Source of the DNA: Salmonella enterica subsp. houtenae serovar Houten
GTDB lineage: Bacteria; Pseudomonadota; Gammaproteobacteria; Enterobacterales; Enterobacteriaceae
DNA length: 64,000 bases
Direction of reading: 5' to 3'
Assembly (NCBI GenBank): GCA_900478215.1
Contig: LS483478.1
Location: 1,550,001-1,614,000 of the forward strand
The notes under the pieces are model-generated. The model did no database searches. It was given only the letters and a program-made list of their open reading frames with translations, and had not been told where the DNA came from. A program made the position numbers and the translations under genes. Shown piece by piece: positions 45,381-54,132 of this stretch. Numbering within the stretch: the stretch's first letter is position 1; every line of letters begins with the position of its first letter.

Positions 45381-45708
45381 GCGAGGCTCCTTTTATAGTG
45401 AACCTGATAAGGTATGCAGATTCTTCATAATACAGATTATTCACCGCGTTGTGAGTAACTTTCACTTCCGTAATACATAAACATGCTTCATCATTTAAAT
45501 AACGTTGCGTTAACAAATATGCCCTTTGTCCTGCCATCATTCTCGCACCGGAAAAGGTGTCATGAAAGGCAGCGACAATTTCAACAATTATGGGCGTGAA
45601 TACTGGATTATGTGCGCTACCTCACGCACAATAATCACACTGTCACAATATTGACAAACTTTGCCCCATGCAGGGCAAAGGCGCCACACCTGCAGGAGAA
45701 CACGATTA
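45381..45708. other. yeiG-folE divergent region with two inverted repeats
   Basis: There is no gene. TGTGCG...CGCACA (45611-45630) and CTTTGCCC...GGGCAAAG (45659-45680) lie upstream of folE. The first resembles a weak CRP or FNR site; the second, 28 bases before the start, could be an operator or mRNA hairpin. In E. coli, MetJ regulates folE, but I do not see a clear met box. Confidence 0.4.
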
Positions 45709-46377
45709 ATGCCATCACTCAGTAAAGAAGCGGCCCTGGTTCATGACGCGCTGGTTGCCCGGGGGCTGGAAACGCCGCTGCGCCCGCCTATGGATGAACT
45801 GGATAATGAAACGCGAAAACGCCTTATCGCAGGGCATATGACTGAGATTATGCAGTTGCTGAATCTCGATTTGAGCGATGACAGTCTGATGGAAACGCCG
45901 CATCGTATCGCTAAGATGTACGTTGACGAGATTTTCGCCGGCCTCGACTATGCCAATTTCCCGAAAATTACCCTCATTGAAAATAAAATGAAGGTGGATG
46001 AAATGGTCACCGTCCGCGATATCACGCTGACCAGTACCTGTGAACATCACTTCGTGACCATTGATGGCAAAGCGACCGTCGCGTATATCCCCAAAGATTC
46101 CGTGATCGGCCTGTCGAAAATTAACCGCATCGTGCAATTTTTCGCCCAGCGTCCGCAGGTTCAGGAACGTTTGACCCAGCAAATTCTGACGGCGCTGCAA
46201 ACCTTGCTCGGCACCAATAATGTAGCGGTATCGATTGATGCGGTGCATTACTGCGTGAAAGCGCGCGGTATTCGTGACGCGACCAGCGCCACGACGACGA
46301 CTTCACTGGGCGGATTGTTTAAGTCCAGCCAGAATACGCGCCAGGAGTTTCTGCGCGCCGTTCGCCATCATCACTGA
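45709..46377 (+). CDS. folE: GTP cyclohydrolase I
   Basis: FolE converts GTP to 7,8-dihydroneopterin triphosphate, the first step of folate synthesis (and of queuosine precursors). The 222-residue protein has the zinc and catalytic residues in CEHHF and the C-terminal motif HYCVKARGIRD. I chose ATG 45709 (MPSLSKEAALVHDAL), preceded by CAGGAG; the frame extends to 45661 without support. yeiB follows after 14 bases, probably in the same operon. Confidence 0.97.
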   Translation: MPSLSKEAALVHDALVARGLETPLRPPMDELDNETRKRLIAGHMTEIMQLLNLDLSDDSLMETPHRIAKMYVDEIFAGLDYANFPKITLIENKMKVDEMVTVRDITLTSTCEHHFVTIDGKATVAYIPKDSVIGLSKINRIVQFFAQRPQVQERLTQQILTALQTLLGTNNVAVSIDAVHYCVKARGIRDATSATTTTSLGGLFKSSQNTRQEFLRAVRHHH

Positions 46378-46391
46378 GTAAGGCGGAGACG

Positions 46392-47534
46392 ATGGAGCGT
46401 AATGTCACGCTGGATTTTGTACGTGGCGTCGCCATCCTCGGTATCCTGCTTCTTAACATTAGCGCCTTTGGATTGCCGAAGGCGGCTTATCTCAATCCCG
46501 CATGGTACGGCGCGATCGCTCCCGAAGACGCCTGGTCCTGGGCGATTCTCGATATTGTGGCGCAGGCTAAGTTTCTTACGCTGTTCGCGTTGTTGTTTGG
46601 CGCGGGGCTACAAATGCTGCTTCCGCGTGGTAAACAGTGGATTCAGTCGCGCTTAACGCTATTGGTACTGTTAGGTTTTATCCATGCGTTATTCTTTTGG
46701 GACGGCGACATCCTGCTGGCCTATGGTCTGGTCGGGTTAATTTGCTGGCGGCTGGTACGCGACGCGCCTTCGGTAAAAAGTCTGTTCAATACCGGCGTAC
46801 TCCTTTATCTGGTCGGGATTGGCGTGCTACTGCTGCTGGGCGTGGTATCGAGTAGCGAAACCAGCCGCGCCTGGACGCCGGATGCTTTCGCAATATTGTA
46901 TGAAAAATACTGGAAGCTGAACGGGGGCATGGAGGCTATCAGCAACCGGGCGGAGATGCTGTCGAATAGTTTACTGGCGCTCGGCGCGCAGTACGGCTGG
47001 CAACTGGCGGGTATGATGCTGCTGGGCGCCGCGCTAATGCGTAGTGGCTGGCTGAAAGGTCAGTACAGTCTGCGCCACTATCGCCGTACCGGGGTTCTGC
47101 TGGTGGCGTTAGGGCTAATGATCAACCTGCCTGCGGTCATTTTACAATGGCGGCTGGACTGGGCGTACCGCTGGTGCGCCTTCTTATTGCAGGCGCCGCG
47201 CGAACTGAGCGCGCCGTTGCAAACGCTGGGCTATGCCGCGCTGATATTTGGCTTCTGGCCGCAGCTTAGCCGATGCAGGCTGACGCTTGCCATTGCCTGC
47301 GTAGGGCGAATGGCGCTGACCAATTATCTGCTGCAGACGATCATCTGTACCACGTTGTTTTATCAGTTTGGCCTATTTATGGAATTCAATCGGCTGGAAC
47401 TCTTGTTCTTTGTCGTTCCGGTATGGGCTATAAACCTTCTCTTTTCCGTCATCTGGCTACGTTTCTGGCGACAGGGGCCGGTCGAGTGGTTATGGCGTCA
47501 ACTCACGTTGCGCGCGTCAGGATCATCCAGATAA
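46392..47534 (+). CDS. yeiB: DUF418 inner membrane protein YeiB
   Basis: This 380-residue polytopic inner-membrane protein of the DUF418 family has about nine membrane segments and starts MERNVTLDFVRGVAILGILL, the typical acyltransferase-3-like N terminus. The C-terminal domain contains GRMALTNYLLQT. Its function is not established. It is 14 bases after folE and 149 bases before galS, so it is probably cotranscribed with folE. Confidence 0.93.
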   Translation: MERNVTLDFVRGVAILGILLLNISAFGLPKAAYLNPAWYGAIAPEDAWSWAILDIVAQAKFLTLFALLFGAGLQMLLPRGKQWIQSRLTLLVLLGFIHALFFWDGDILLAYGLVGLICWRLVRDAPSVKSLFNTGVLLYLVGIGVLLLLGVVSSSETSRAWTPDAFAILYEKYWKLNGGMEAISNRAEMLSNSLLALGAQYGWQLAGMMLLGAALMRSGWLKGQYSLRHYRRTGVLLVALGLMINLPAVILQWRLDWAYRWCAFLLQAPRELSAPLQTLGYAALIFGFWPQLSRCRLTLAIACVGRMALTNYLLQTIICTTLFYQFGLFMEFNRLELLFFVVPVWAINLLFSVIWLRFWRQGPVEWLWRQLTLRASGSSR

Positions 47535-47683
47535 CGATCTGGATCACATTCATTAACAAAATGGCTGTAACCGTTTCCATCCCTGTGATGTTTCTCACGC
47601 AGTCCTGTGTAGGGTGCTGACAAAATAGCCGCCTGCTAACGGGGCATTTGCGAGCATTTTTGAACTCAAACAGGGCAGTGAAT

Positions 47684-48706
47684 ATGATCACCATTCGTGA
47701 TGTAGCGCGCCAGGCTGGCGTGTCTGTAGCGACCGTTTCCCGCGCACTGAATAACAGCGCGTTGGTCAGTCCCAACACCCGTGACGCCGTCATGCAGGCC
47801 GTCACGCTGTTGGGATATCGGCCAAATGCGAATGCGCAAGCGCTGGCCACGCAGGTGAGCGACACCATCGGCGTCGTGGTCATGGATGTTTCCGATGCCT
47901 TTTTCGGCGCGCTGGTAAAAGCCGTAGATCTGGTCGCGCAGCAGCACCAGAAATATGTTCTCATTGGCAACAGTTATCATGAGGCGGAAAAAGAGCGTCA
48001 TGCAATTGAAGTCTTGATTCGCCAGCGTTGTAATGCATTGATTGTTCACTCAAAAGCTTTAACCGATCGCGAGCTGGGCGACTTTATGGATCAGGTCCCC
48101 GGCATGGTGCTGATTAACCGTATCGTGCCGGGTTATGCGCATCGTTGTGTCTGTCTCGACAATGTGAGCGGCGCCAGAATGGCGACCCGAATGTTGCTGA
48201 ATAATGGACATCAGCGCATCGGCTACCTGGCCTCCAGCCACCGTATTGAAGATGACGAGATGCGCAGAGAAGGGTGGTTAAACGCGCTGCAAGAACAGGG
48301 GGTTTCTGCGTCGGAGAGCTGGATCGGCACCGGCACGCCGGATATGCAGGGCGGCGAGTCGGCAATGGTTGAGTTGCTGGGACGCAATCTGCAACTGACG
48401 GCGGTATTTGCTTATAACGATAGCATGGCCGCGGGCGCGCTGACGGCGTTAAAAGATAACGGCATCGCCATTCCCTTGCATCTGTCTATCATCGGTTTCG
48501 ATGATATCCCTATTGCTCGTTATACCGATCCTCAGTTGACTACCGTGCGCTATCCTATTGCTTCTATGGCGAAAATTGCGACCGAACTGGCGTTACAGGG
48601 TGCCGCAGGCACGCTGGATACCACGGCGACGCACTGCTTCATGCCGACACTGGTGCGGCGCCATTCGGTGGCGTGGCGACAGAATGCGGTACTGATCACT
48701 AACTGA
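47684..48706 (+). CDS. galS: Galactose isorepressor GalS
   Basis: GalS is a LacI-family repressor of mglBAC and other gal regulon genes, inactivated by galactose. The 340-residue protein has the HTH (MITIRDVARQAGVSVATVSR) with hinge at PNANAQALA, and a periplasmic-binding-like effector domain. I chose ATG 47684, the start used by homologues; the frame extends to 47648. It ends a few residues earlier than E. coli GalS. It lies directly upstream of mglB in the same direction. Confidence 0.96.
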   Translation: MITIRDVARQAGVSVATVSRALNNSALVSPNTRDAVMQAVTLLGYRPNANAQALATQVSDTIGVVVMDVSDAFFGALVKAVDLVAQQHQKYVLIGNSYHEAEKERHAIEVLIRQRCNALIVHSKALTDRELGDFMDQVPGMVLINRIVPGYAHRCVCLDNVSGARMATRMLLNNGHQRIGYLASSHRIEDDEMRREGWLNALQEQGVSASESWIGTGTPDMQGGESAMVELLGRNLQLTAVFAYNDSMAAGALTALKDNGIAIPLHLSIIGFDDIPIARYTDPQLTTVRYPIASMAKIATELALQGAAGTLDTTATHCFMPTLVRRHSVAWRQNAVLITN

Positions 48707-48717
48707 TTATGCACCGC

Positions 48718-48732
48718 ATGTAACCGTTTTCA
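48718..48732 (+). promoter_or_regulatory. GalS/GalR operator of mglBAC
   Basis: ATGTAACCGTTTTCA matches the gal operator half-palindromes (GTGNAANC/GNTTNCAC). It lies next to the CRP site, as in the known mgl promoter. Confidence 0.75.
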
Positions 48733-48735
48733 ATC

Positions 48736-48751
48736 TGTGAGTAAATTCACA
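48736..48751 (+). promoter_or_regulatory. CRP site of the mgl promoter
   Basis: TGTGAGTAAATTCACA is a perfect palindromic CRP site, 393 bases before mglB because of the repeat inserted in between. Confidence 0.9.
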
Positions 48752-48903
48752 GTTTATTAACATTGTGATGGCTATGATGACAACGTTTGTCGCACTGTAA
48801 CTTATTTGTAACAGTTGGTAATCAGTTTTGCTGGGGTATTTCGCTTATAAAAACCGTTATCACAATATCCCGCGACTACCGAACAAAAATAAAGAGTTGA
48901 ATA

Positions 48904-49050
48904 AGAGCCTATCCCATTAGGGCTATTTTACTTGCCATTTTGGTCCTGGGCAGTGCTCAAAATCCTCACGTACTACGTGTACGCTCCGGTTTTTGCGCGC
49001 TGTCCGTGTCCAAACTGGCTGCGCCAATAACGCCTACTGGGATAGGCTCT
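48904..49050. repeat. 147-bp intergenic repeat with 13-bp terminal inverted repeats (RSA-like)
   Basis: AGAGCCTATCCCA at 48904 and TGGGATAGGCTCT at 49050 are perfect inverted ends. The interior contains CCTCACGTACTACGTGTACG and GCGCTGTCCGTGTCC, which I recall from the RSA-type intergenic repeats of E. coli and Salmonella. It codes for nothing and sits in the mgl leader between the CRP/GalS-controlled promoter and mglB. The other 290 bases of the galS-mglB gap hold the promoter and the mglB translation start. Confidence 0.8.
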
Positions 49051-49143
49051 AAATACGCTTCGGCGTTCAGTAACACGCGTTAACGTGCTGAACAGCCGGG
49101 CATTTTTTTACGCTATACCCTACATAATAAAACCGGAGCTACC

Positions 49144-50142
49144 ATGAATAAGAAGGTACTGACCCTTTCTGCCGTGATGGCAAGTCTGTTATTCGGCGCG
49201 CACGCGCACGCGGCTGATACTCGTATTGGCGTGACGATTTATAAATATGACGATAACTTTATGTCCGTGGTGCGTAAGGCTATTGAAAAAGATGGCAAAT
49301 CCGCGCCGGATGTTCAGCTACTAATGAATGACTCGCAAAACGATCAGTCCAAACAGAATGATCAAATTGACGTTTTGTTGGCGAAAGGGGTTAAAGCGCT
49401 GGCGATTAACCTGGTCGACCCGGCGGCCGCCGGTACGGTGATTGAGAAAGCGCGCGGGCAAAATGTGCCGGTGGTGTTCTTTAACAAAGAACCTTCCCGC
49501 AAAGCGCTGGACAGCTATGACAAGGCGTATTATGTCGGGACTGACTCTAAAGAATCCGGTGTGATTCAGGGCGACTTGATTGCCAAACACTGGCAGGCGA
49601 ATCAGGGTTGGGATCTGAATAAAGACGGTAAAATTCAGTATGTTCTGCTGAAAGGCGAGCCGGGGCATCCGGATGCGGAAGCCCGTACGACGTATGTGGT
49701 GAAAGAGTTAAATGATAAAGGTATTCAGACCGAGCAACTGGCGTTAGACACCGCCATGTGGGATACCGCGCAGGCAAAAGATAAGATGGATGCCTGGCTG
49801 TCTGGCCCGAACGCTAACAAGATTGAAGTGGTTATCGCGAATAACGATGCGATGGCGATGGGCGCGGTAGAGGCGCTGAAAGCGCATAATAAATCGTCGA
49901 TTCCGGTCTTTGGCGTCGATGCGTTACCGGAAGCGCTGGCGCTGGTGAAATCGGGCGCGATGGCCGGTACGGTACTGAATGACGCCAACAATCAGGCGAA
50001 AGCGACATTCGATCTGGCGAAAAACCTCGCCGAAGGCAAGGCTGCGGCTGACGGCACCAACTGGAAGATTGAGAACAAAATCGTGCGCGTGCCTTATGTC
50101 GGCGTGGACAAAGACAATCTGAGCGAATTTACCCAAAAATAA
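49144..50142 (+). CDS. mglB: D-galactose/glucose-binding periplasmic protein MglB
   Basis: MglB binds galactose and glucose in the periplasm, feeds the MglAC importer and serves the Trg chemoreceptor. The 332-residue precursor has a Sec signal (cleavage after AHAHA, near residue 23) and the calcium loop DLNKDGKIQ. It is the first gene of mglBAC. A stable intercistronic hairpin follows, which should keep mglB mRNA above mglA levels. Confidence 0.97.
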   Translation: MNKKVLTLSAVMASLLFGAHAHAADTRIGVTIYKYDDNFMSVVRKAIEKDGKSAPDVQLLMNDSQNDQSKQNDQIDVLLAKGVKALAINLVDPAAAGTVIEKARGQNVPVVFFNKEPSRKALDSYDKAYYVGTDSKESGVIQGDLIAKHWQANQGWDLNKDGKIQYVLLKGEPGHPDAEARTTYVVKELNDKGIQTEQLALDTAMWDTAQAKDKMDAWLSGPNANKIEVVIANNDAMAMGAVEALKAHNKSSIPVFGVDALPEALALVKSGAMAGTVLNDANNQAKATFDLAKNLAEGKAAADGTNWKIENKIVRVPYVGVDKDNLSEFTQK

Positions 50143-50155
50143 CTTTTCCGTCTGT

Positions 50156-50176
50156 GGGCGCAATTTTGTTGCGCCC
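50156..50176 (+). terminator. Intercistronic hairpin after mglB
   Basis: GGGCGCAA and TTGCGCCC pair around a 5-base loop just after the mglB stop. No T-run follows, so it fits mRNA stabilisation or partial attenuation rather than full termination. Confidence 0.6.
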
Positions 50177-50200
50177 TGAAACCGAGGAAGGGTGACGCGC

Positions 50201-50240
50201 CGTAGACCGGATAAAGTATTTCTTCTGCCATCCGGCACGG
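50201..50240. repeat. REP element between mglB and mglA
   Basis: CGTAGACCGGATAAAG and TGCCATCCGGCACGG form a REP palindrome in the mglB-mglA gap; such elements stabilise upstream mRNA. Confidence 0.8.
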
Positions 50241-50275
50241 ATAGTCATAATTAAAAAGGCCGACAGGGTATCATT

Positions 50276-51796
50276 ATGGGCAGCACGTTTTCTCCGTCGT
50301 CGGGTGAATATTTGTTGGAAATGCGTGGTATCAACAAATCATTTCCCGGCGTGAAAGCGCTTGATAATGTCAACTTAAACGTTCGTCCGCACTCTATTCA
50401 TGCATTAATGGGCGAAAACGGCGCAGGCAAATCAACATTATTAAAATGTCTTTTCGGTATTTATCAAAAAGATTCCGGCAGCATTGTATTTCAGGGAAAA
50501 GAAGTGGATTTCCATTCTGCGAAAGAAGCGCTGGAGAATGGGATTTCGATGGTACACCAGGAGTTAAACCTGGTATTACAACGTTCGGTCATGGATAACA
50601 TGTGGCTGGGGCGTTATCCCACCAAAGGTATGTTTGTCGACCAGGATAAAATGTACCAGGATACCAAAGCGATATTTGATGAGCTGGATATCGATATTGA
50701 CCCGCGCGCGCGCGTGGGAACGTTATCCGTTTCGCAAATGCAGATGATCGAAATTGCGAAGGCGTTTTCCTATAACGCTAAGATCGTTATTATGGATGAA
50801 CCGACCTCATCGTTAACTGAGAAAGAGGTTAATCATCTGTTCACCATTATTCGCAAGCTGAAAGAACGCGGCTGCGGTATTGTTTATATCTCGCATAAAA
50901 TGGAAGAAATTTTCCAATTGTGCGATGAAATTACTATCTTGCGCGACGGTCAATGGATTGCCACCCAGCCGCTGGAAGGGCTGGATATGGATAAGATCAT
51001 TGCGATGATGGTCGGACGTTCCCTGAACCAGCGCTTCCCGGATAAAGAAAATAAGCCGGGCGACGTGATTCTGGAGGTGCGTAACCTGACCTCGCTGCGC
51101 CAGCCTTCCATTCGCGATGTCTCCTTTGATTTGCACAAGGGCGAAATTCTGGGCATTGCCGGTCTGGTTGGGGCAAAGCGTACCGATATTGTCGAAACGC
51201 TGTTCGGCATTCGTGAGAAGTCGTCCGGGACAATCACTTTACATGGCAAGAAAATTAACAATCACACTGCGAACGAAGCGATTAACCACGGTTTTGCGCT
51301 GGTGACGGAAGAGCGTCGTTCCACCGGAATTTACGCCTATCTGGATATCGGATTTAACTCATTAATTTCGAATATCCGTAATTATAAAAATAAAGTGGGG
51401 TTACTGGATAATTCCCGTATGAAAAGCGATACCCAATGGGTCATTGATTCCATGCGGGTAAAAACGCCGGGGCATCGCACGCAAATTGGTTCGCTTTCCG
51501 GCGGCAATCAGCAAAAGGTGATCATTGGCCGTTGGCTATTAACGCAGCCGGAAATATTAATGCTGGACGAACCGACCCGCGGTATTGATGTCGGCGCAAA
51601 ATTTGAAATTTATCAACTTATTGCGGAACTGGCGAAAAAAGGCAAGGGGATCATCATTATCTCTTCTGAAATGCCGGAGCTGTTAGGGATTACCGATCGT
51701 ATCCTGGTGATGAGCAACGGTCTCGTTTCCGGCATTGTCGATACTAAAACAACAACGCAAAACGAAATTTTGCGTCTTGCTTCTTTGCACCTTTAA
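50276..51796 (+). CDS. mglA: Galactose/methyl galactoside ABC importer ATPase MglA
   Basis: MglA is the cytoplasmic ATPase of the Mgl importer. The 506-residue protein has two ABC cassettes: the first with Walker A GENGAGKST, signature LSVSQMQM and Walker B IVIMDEP; the second with a degenerate Walker A (GLVGAKRTD), signature LSGGNQQK and Walker B ILMLDEP, as is usual in this family. It lies 133 bases after mglB and 15 before mglC. Confidence 0.97.
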   Translation: MGSTFSPSSGEYLLEMRGINKSFPGVKALDNVNLNVRPHSIHALMGENGAGKSTLLKCLFGIYQKDSGSIVFQGKEVDFHSAKEALENGISMVHQELNLVLQRSVMDNMWLGRYPTKGMFVDQDKMYQDTKAIFDELDIDIDPRARVGTLSVSQMQMIEIAKAFSYNAKIVIMDEPTSSLTEKEVNHLFTIIRKLKERGCGIVYISHKMEEIFQLCDEITILRDGQWIATQPLEGLDMDKIIAMMVGRSLNQRFPDKENKPGDVILEVRNLTSLRQPSIRDVSFDLHKGEILGIAGLVGAKRTDIVETLFGIREKSSGTITLHGKKINNHTANEAINHGFALVTEERRSTGIYAYLDIGFNSLISNIRNYKNKVGLLDNSRMKSDTQWVIDSMRVKTPGHRTQIGSLSGGNQQKVIIGRWLLTQPEILMLDEPTRGIDVGAKFEIYQLIAELAKKGKGIIIISSEMPELLGITDRILVMSNGLVSGIVDTKTTTQNEILRLASLHL

Positions 51797-51811
51797 GATC
51801 AGGGGCTCCTT

Positions 51812-52822
51812 ATGAGTGCGTTAAACAAGAAAAGTTTTTTTACCTGGCTGAAAGAGGGCGGAATTTACGTCGTTCTTTTAGTGTTGCTGGCGATTATTAT
51901 TTTTCAGGACCCGACTTTTTTAAGTTTGCTGAATTTAAGTAATATTCTGACGCAATCGTCGGTACGTATCATTATCGCGCTGGGCGTGGCGGGATTAATC
52001 GTCACTCAAGGGACAGATCTGTCGGCGGGGCGCCAGGTAGGGCTGGCGGCGGTCGTGGCGGCAACATTACTGCAATCGATGGAAAACGCCAATAAAGTGT
52101 TCCCGGAAATGGCGACCATGCCGATTGCGGTGGTCATCCTGATTGTCTGCGCGATTGGCGCGGTGATTGGCCTGGTAAACGGCATCATTATTGTTTACCT
52201 GAATGTGACGCCATTTATTACCACGCTTGGCACGATGATTATCGTTTATGGGATCAACTCCCTTTACTATGACTTTGTCGGCGCTTCGCCCATTTCCGGC
52301 TTTGACAGCGGCTTTTCCACTTTTGCGCAGGGCTTTGTGGCGATGGGCAGTTTCCGGCTCTCATACATCACCTTTTACGCCCTGATTGCGGTAGCGTTTG
52401 TCTGGGTGCTGTGGAATAAGACCCGCTTTGGTAAAAACATTTTTGCTATTGGCGGCAACCCGGAGGCGGCAAAAGTTTCTGGAGTAAACGTGGCGCTGAA
52501 CCTGCTGATGATTTATGCGCTCTCCGGTGTGTTTTATGCCTTCGGCGGCTTACTGGAAGCAGGGCGTATTGGTTCTGCCACCAACAACCTCGGCTTTATG
52601 TATGAACTGGATGCGATTGCCGCGTGCGTTGTCGGGGGCGTATCGTTTAGCGGCGGGGTGGGTACGGTCTTCGGCGTGGTGACCGGCGTCATTATCTTTA
52701 CCGTCATCAACTACGGTCTGACCTATATCGGGGTAAACCCGTATTGGCAGTACATTATCAAAGGTAGCATTATCATTTTCGCCGTGGCGCTGGACTCGCT
52801 GAAATACGCGCGTAAGAAGTAG
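51812..52822 (+). CDS. mglC: Galactose/methyl galactoside ABC importer permease MglC
   Basis: MglC is the homodimeric permease of the Mgl importer. The 336-residue BPD_transp_2-type protein has about ten membrane segments and the motifs LSAGRQVGLAAV and GGNPEAAKVSGVNV, the latter being the ATPase-coupling loop. It is the last gene of mglBAC and convergent with preA. Confidence 0.97.
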   Translation: MSALNKKSFFTWLKEGGIYVVLLVLLAIIIFQDPTFLSLLNLSNILTQSSVRIIIALGVAGLIVTQGTDLSAGRQVGLAAVVAATLLQSMENANKVFPEMATMPIAVVILIVCAIGAVIGLVNGIIIVYLNVTPFITTLGTMIIVYGINSLYYDFVGASPISGFDSGFSTFAQGFVAMGSFRLSYITFYALIAVAFVWVLWNKTRFGKNIFAIGGNPEAAKVSGVNVALNLLMIYALSGVFYAFGGLLEAGRIGSATNNLGFMYELDAIAACVVGGVSFSGGVGTVFGVVTGVIIFTVINYGLTYIGVNPYWQYIIKGSIIIFAVALDSLKYARKK

Positions 52823-52855
52823 TTATCCAGACGTATTGCCTTGCTTATCAGCCAA

Positions 52856-52882
52856 CCCGGCGCAGCGAGACTGCGCGTCGGG
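52856..52882. terminator. Hairpin between convergent mglC and preA
   Basis: CCCGGCGCAG and CTGCGCGTCGGG form an imperfect GC-rich stem in the 74-bp gap. There is no T-run on either side, so efficient intrinsic termination is uncertain. Confidence 0.45.
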
Positions 52883-52896
52883 CTTCATACCGTGAG

Positions 52897-54132
52897 CTAC
52901 AGCGTTAACGCGTGTTCTTTTTCGCCTTTTTTAAATTTGACCTCGCCTAAATCAATACAGGCGACCGGGCAGACATGGCCGCACAGCAGACAACCGACGC
53001 ATTTTTCCGTATTGCAATGCGGCGTGCGGCTGTGTTCATCCCACTCCATCGCCTGATGACCGCCATCATAGCAGGAGATATAGCAACGTCCGCAGCCGAC
53101 GCATTTCTCCTGATTAATCTGCGGATAGACGATATAGCTGCGATCCAGCTCTTCCGCCGGGATAATATTGCTATTCGCCAGCCCGATCATCTCCTGTAAT
53201 GAGGCAAACCCCTGATCGGCCAGATAGTGGCTGAGGCCGCTCGCCATATCCTCTACAATGCGGTAACCGTATTGCATAATGCCTGTCGTCACCTGTAGGG
53301 TCGCCGCGCCCAGCAGCAGAAATTCGGCAGCGTCTTCCCAGGTCTCAATGCCGCCGATACCGCTAATCGGGAAATCGCGCAGTTCAGGGTGCATCCGCAA
53401 CTGCTGGATAAAACGCAGCGCAATGGGTTTCACCGCTTTCCCTGAATAACCGGAGATGCTGGATTTACCGTTAACCACCGGCATCCCGATTTTGCGGTTC
53501 AGGTCAATGTTAGTAATGGATTTCACGGTGTTGATGGTAGCGATACCGTCGGCTCCGCCGCGTTTGGCGGCCAGCGCGACTTCGCACATATCGCCAATAT
53601 TCGGCGTCATTTTCGCCAGCATTGGCAAAGATGAACCGCGTTTTACGGCGCGGCAGTATTTTTCAACCAGTTCCGGGCTTTGCCCTACATCGCTTCCCAT
53701 GGCGTGCGAGGTCATCTGCGGGCAAGAGAAGTTACACTCAATCATATCCGCGCCGGCCTCTTCAACCAGACGCGCCAGTTCCTGCCACTGCTGCTCATTT
53801 TCCCCCATGATGGAAGCAATCAGCACCTTATCCGGATAATCCTGTTTTAGCCGTCGAATGGCGGCCAGATTCTCTTCCAGCGGATGCTCAGCGATTTGCT
53901 CCATGTTTTTGAAACCAATAAAACCGGTATCTTCTTTCGTCAGGTGATCAAAACGTGGAGAGACTTCGTTGGCAATAAAAAAACCAATGGTTTTAAAAAC
54001 GATCCCGCCCCAGCCGGTATCATAGGCTTTGGCGCACATCTCATAACAATTGCCTACCGGAGAAGAAGAGAGACAAAACGGATTGGGAAACGTAACGCCG
54101 CAAAAGGTAACAGACAAATCTTTTGTTAACAT
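52897..54132 (-). CDS. preA: NAD-dependent dihydropyrimidine dehydrogenase, subunit PreA
   Basis: PreA with PreT reduces uracil and thymine to dihydropyrimidines using NADH. The 411-residue protein has an FMN-binding dihydroorotate-dehydrogenase-like barrel (active cysteine region ECNFSCPQ) and two C-terminal 4Fe-4S motifs (CVGCGRCYISC; CVGCLLCGHVC). Its start overlaps the end of preT by 7 bases, showing coupling. Confidence 0.96.
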   Translation of the reverse strand: MLTKDLSVTFCGVTFPNPFCLSSSPVGNCYEMCAKAYDTGWGGIVFKTIGFFIANEVSPRFDHLTKEDTGFIGFKNMEQIAEHPLEENLAAIRRLKQDYPDKVLIASIMGENEQQWQELARLVEEAGADMIECNFSCPQMTSHAMGSDVGQSPELVEKYCRAVKRGSSLPMLAKMTPNIGDMCEVALAAKRGGADGIATINTVKSITNIDLNRKIGMPVVNGKSSISGYSGKAVKPIALRFIQQLRMHPELRDFPISGIGGIETWEDAAEFLLLGAATLQVTTGIMQYGYRIVEDMASGLSHYLADQGFASLQEMIGLANSNIIPAEELDRSYIVYPQINQEKCVGCGRCYISCYDGGHQAMEWDEHSRTPHCNTEKCVGCLLCGHVCPVACIDLGEVKFKKGEKEHALTL

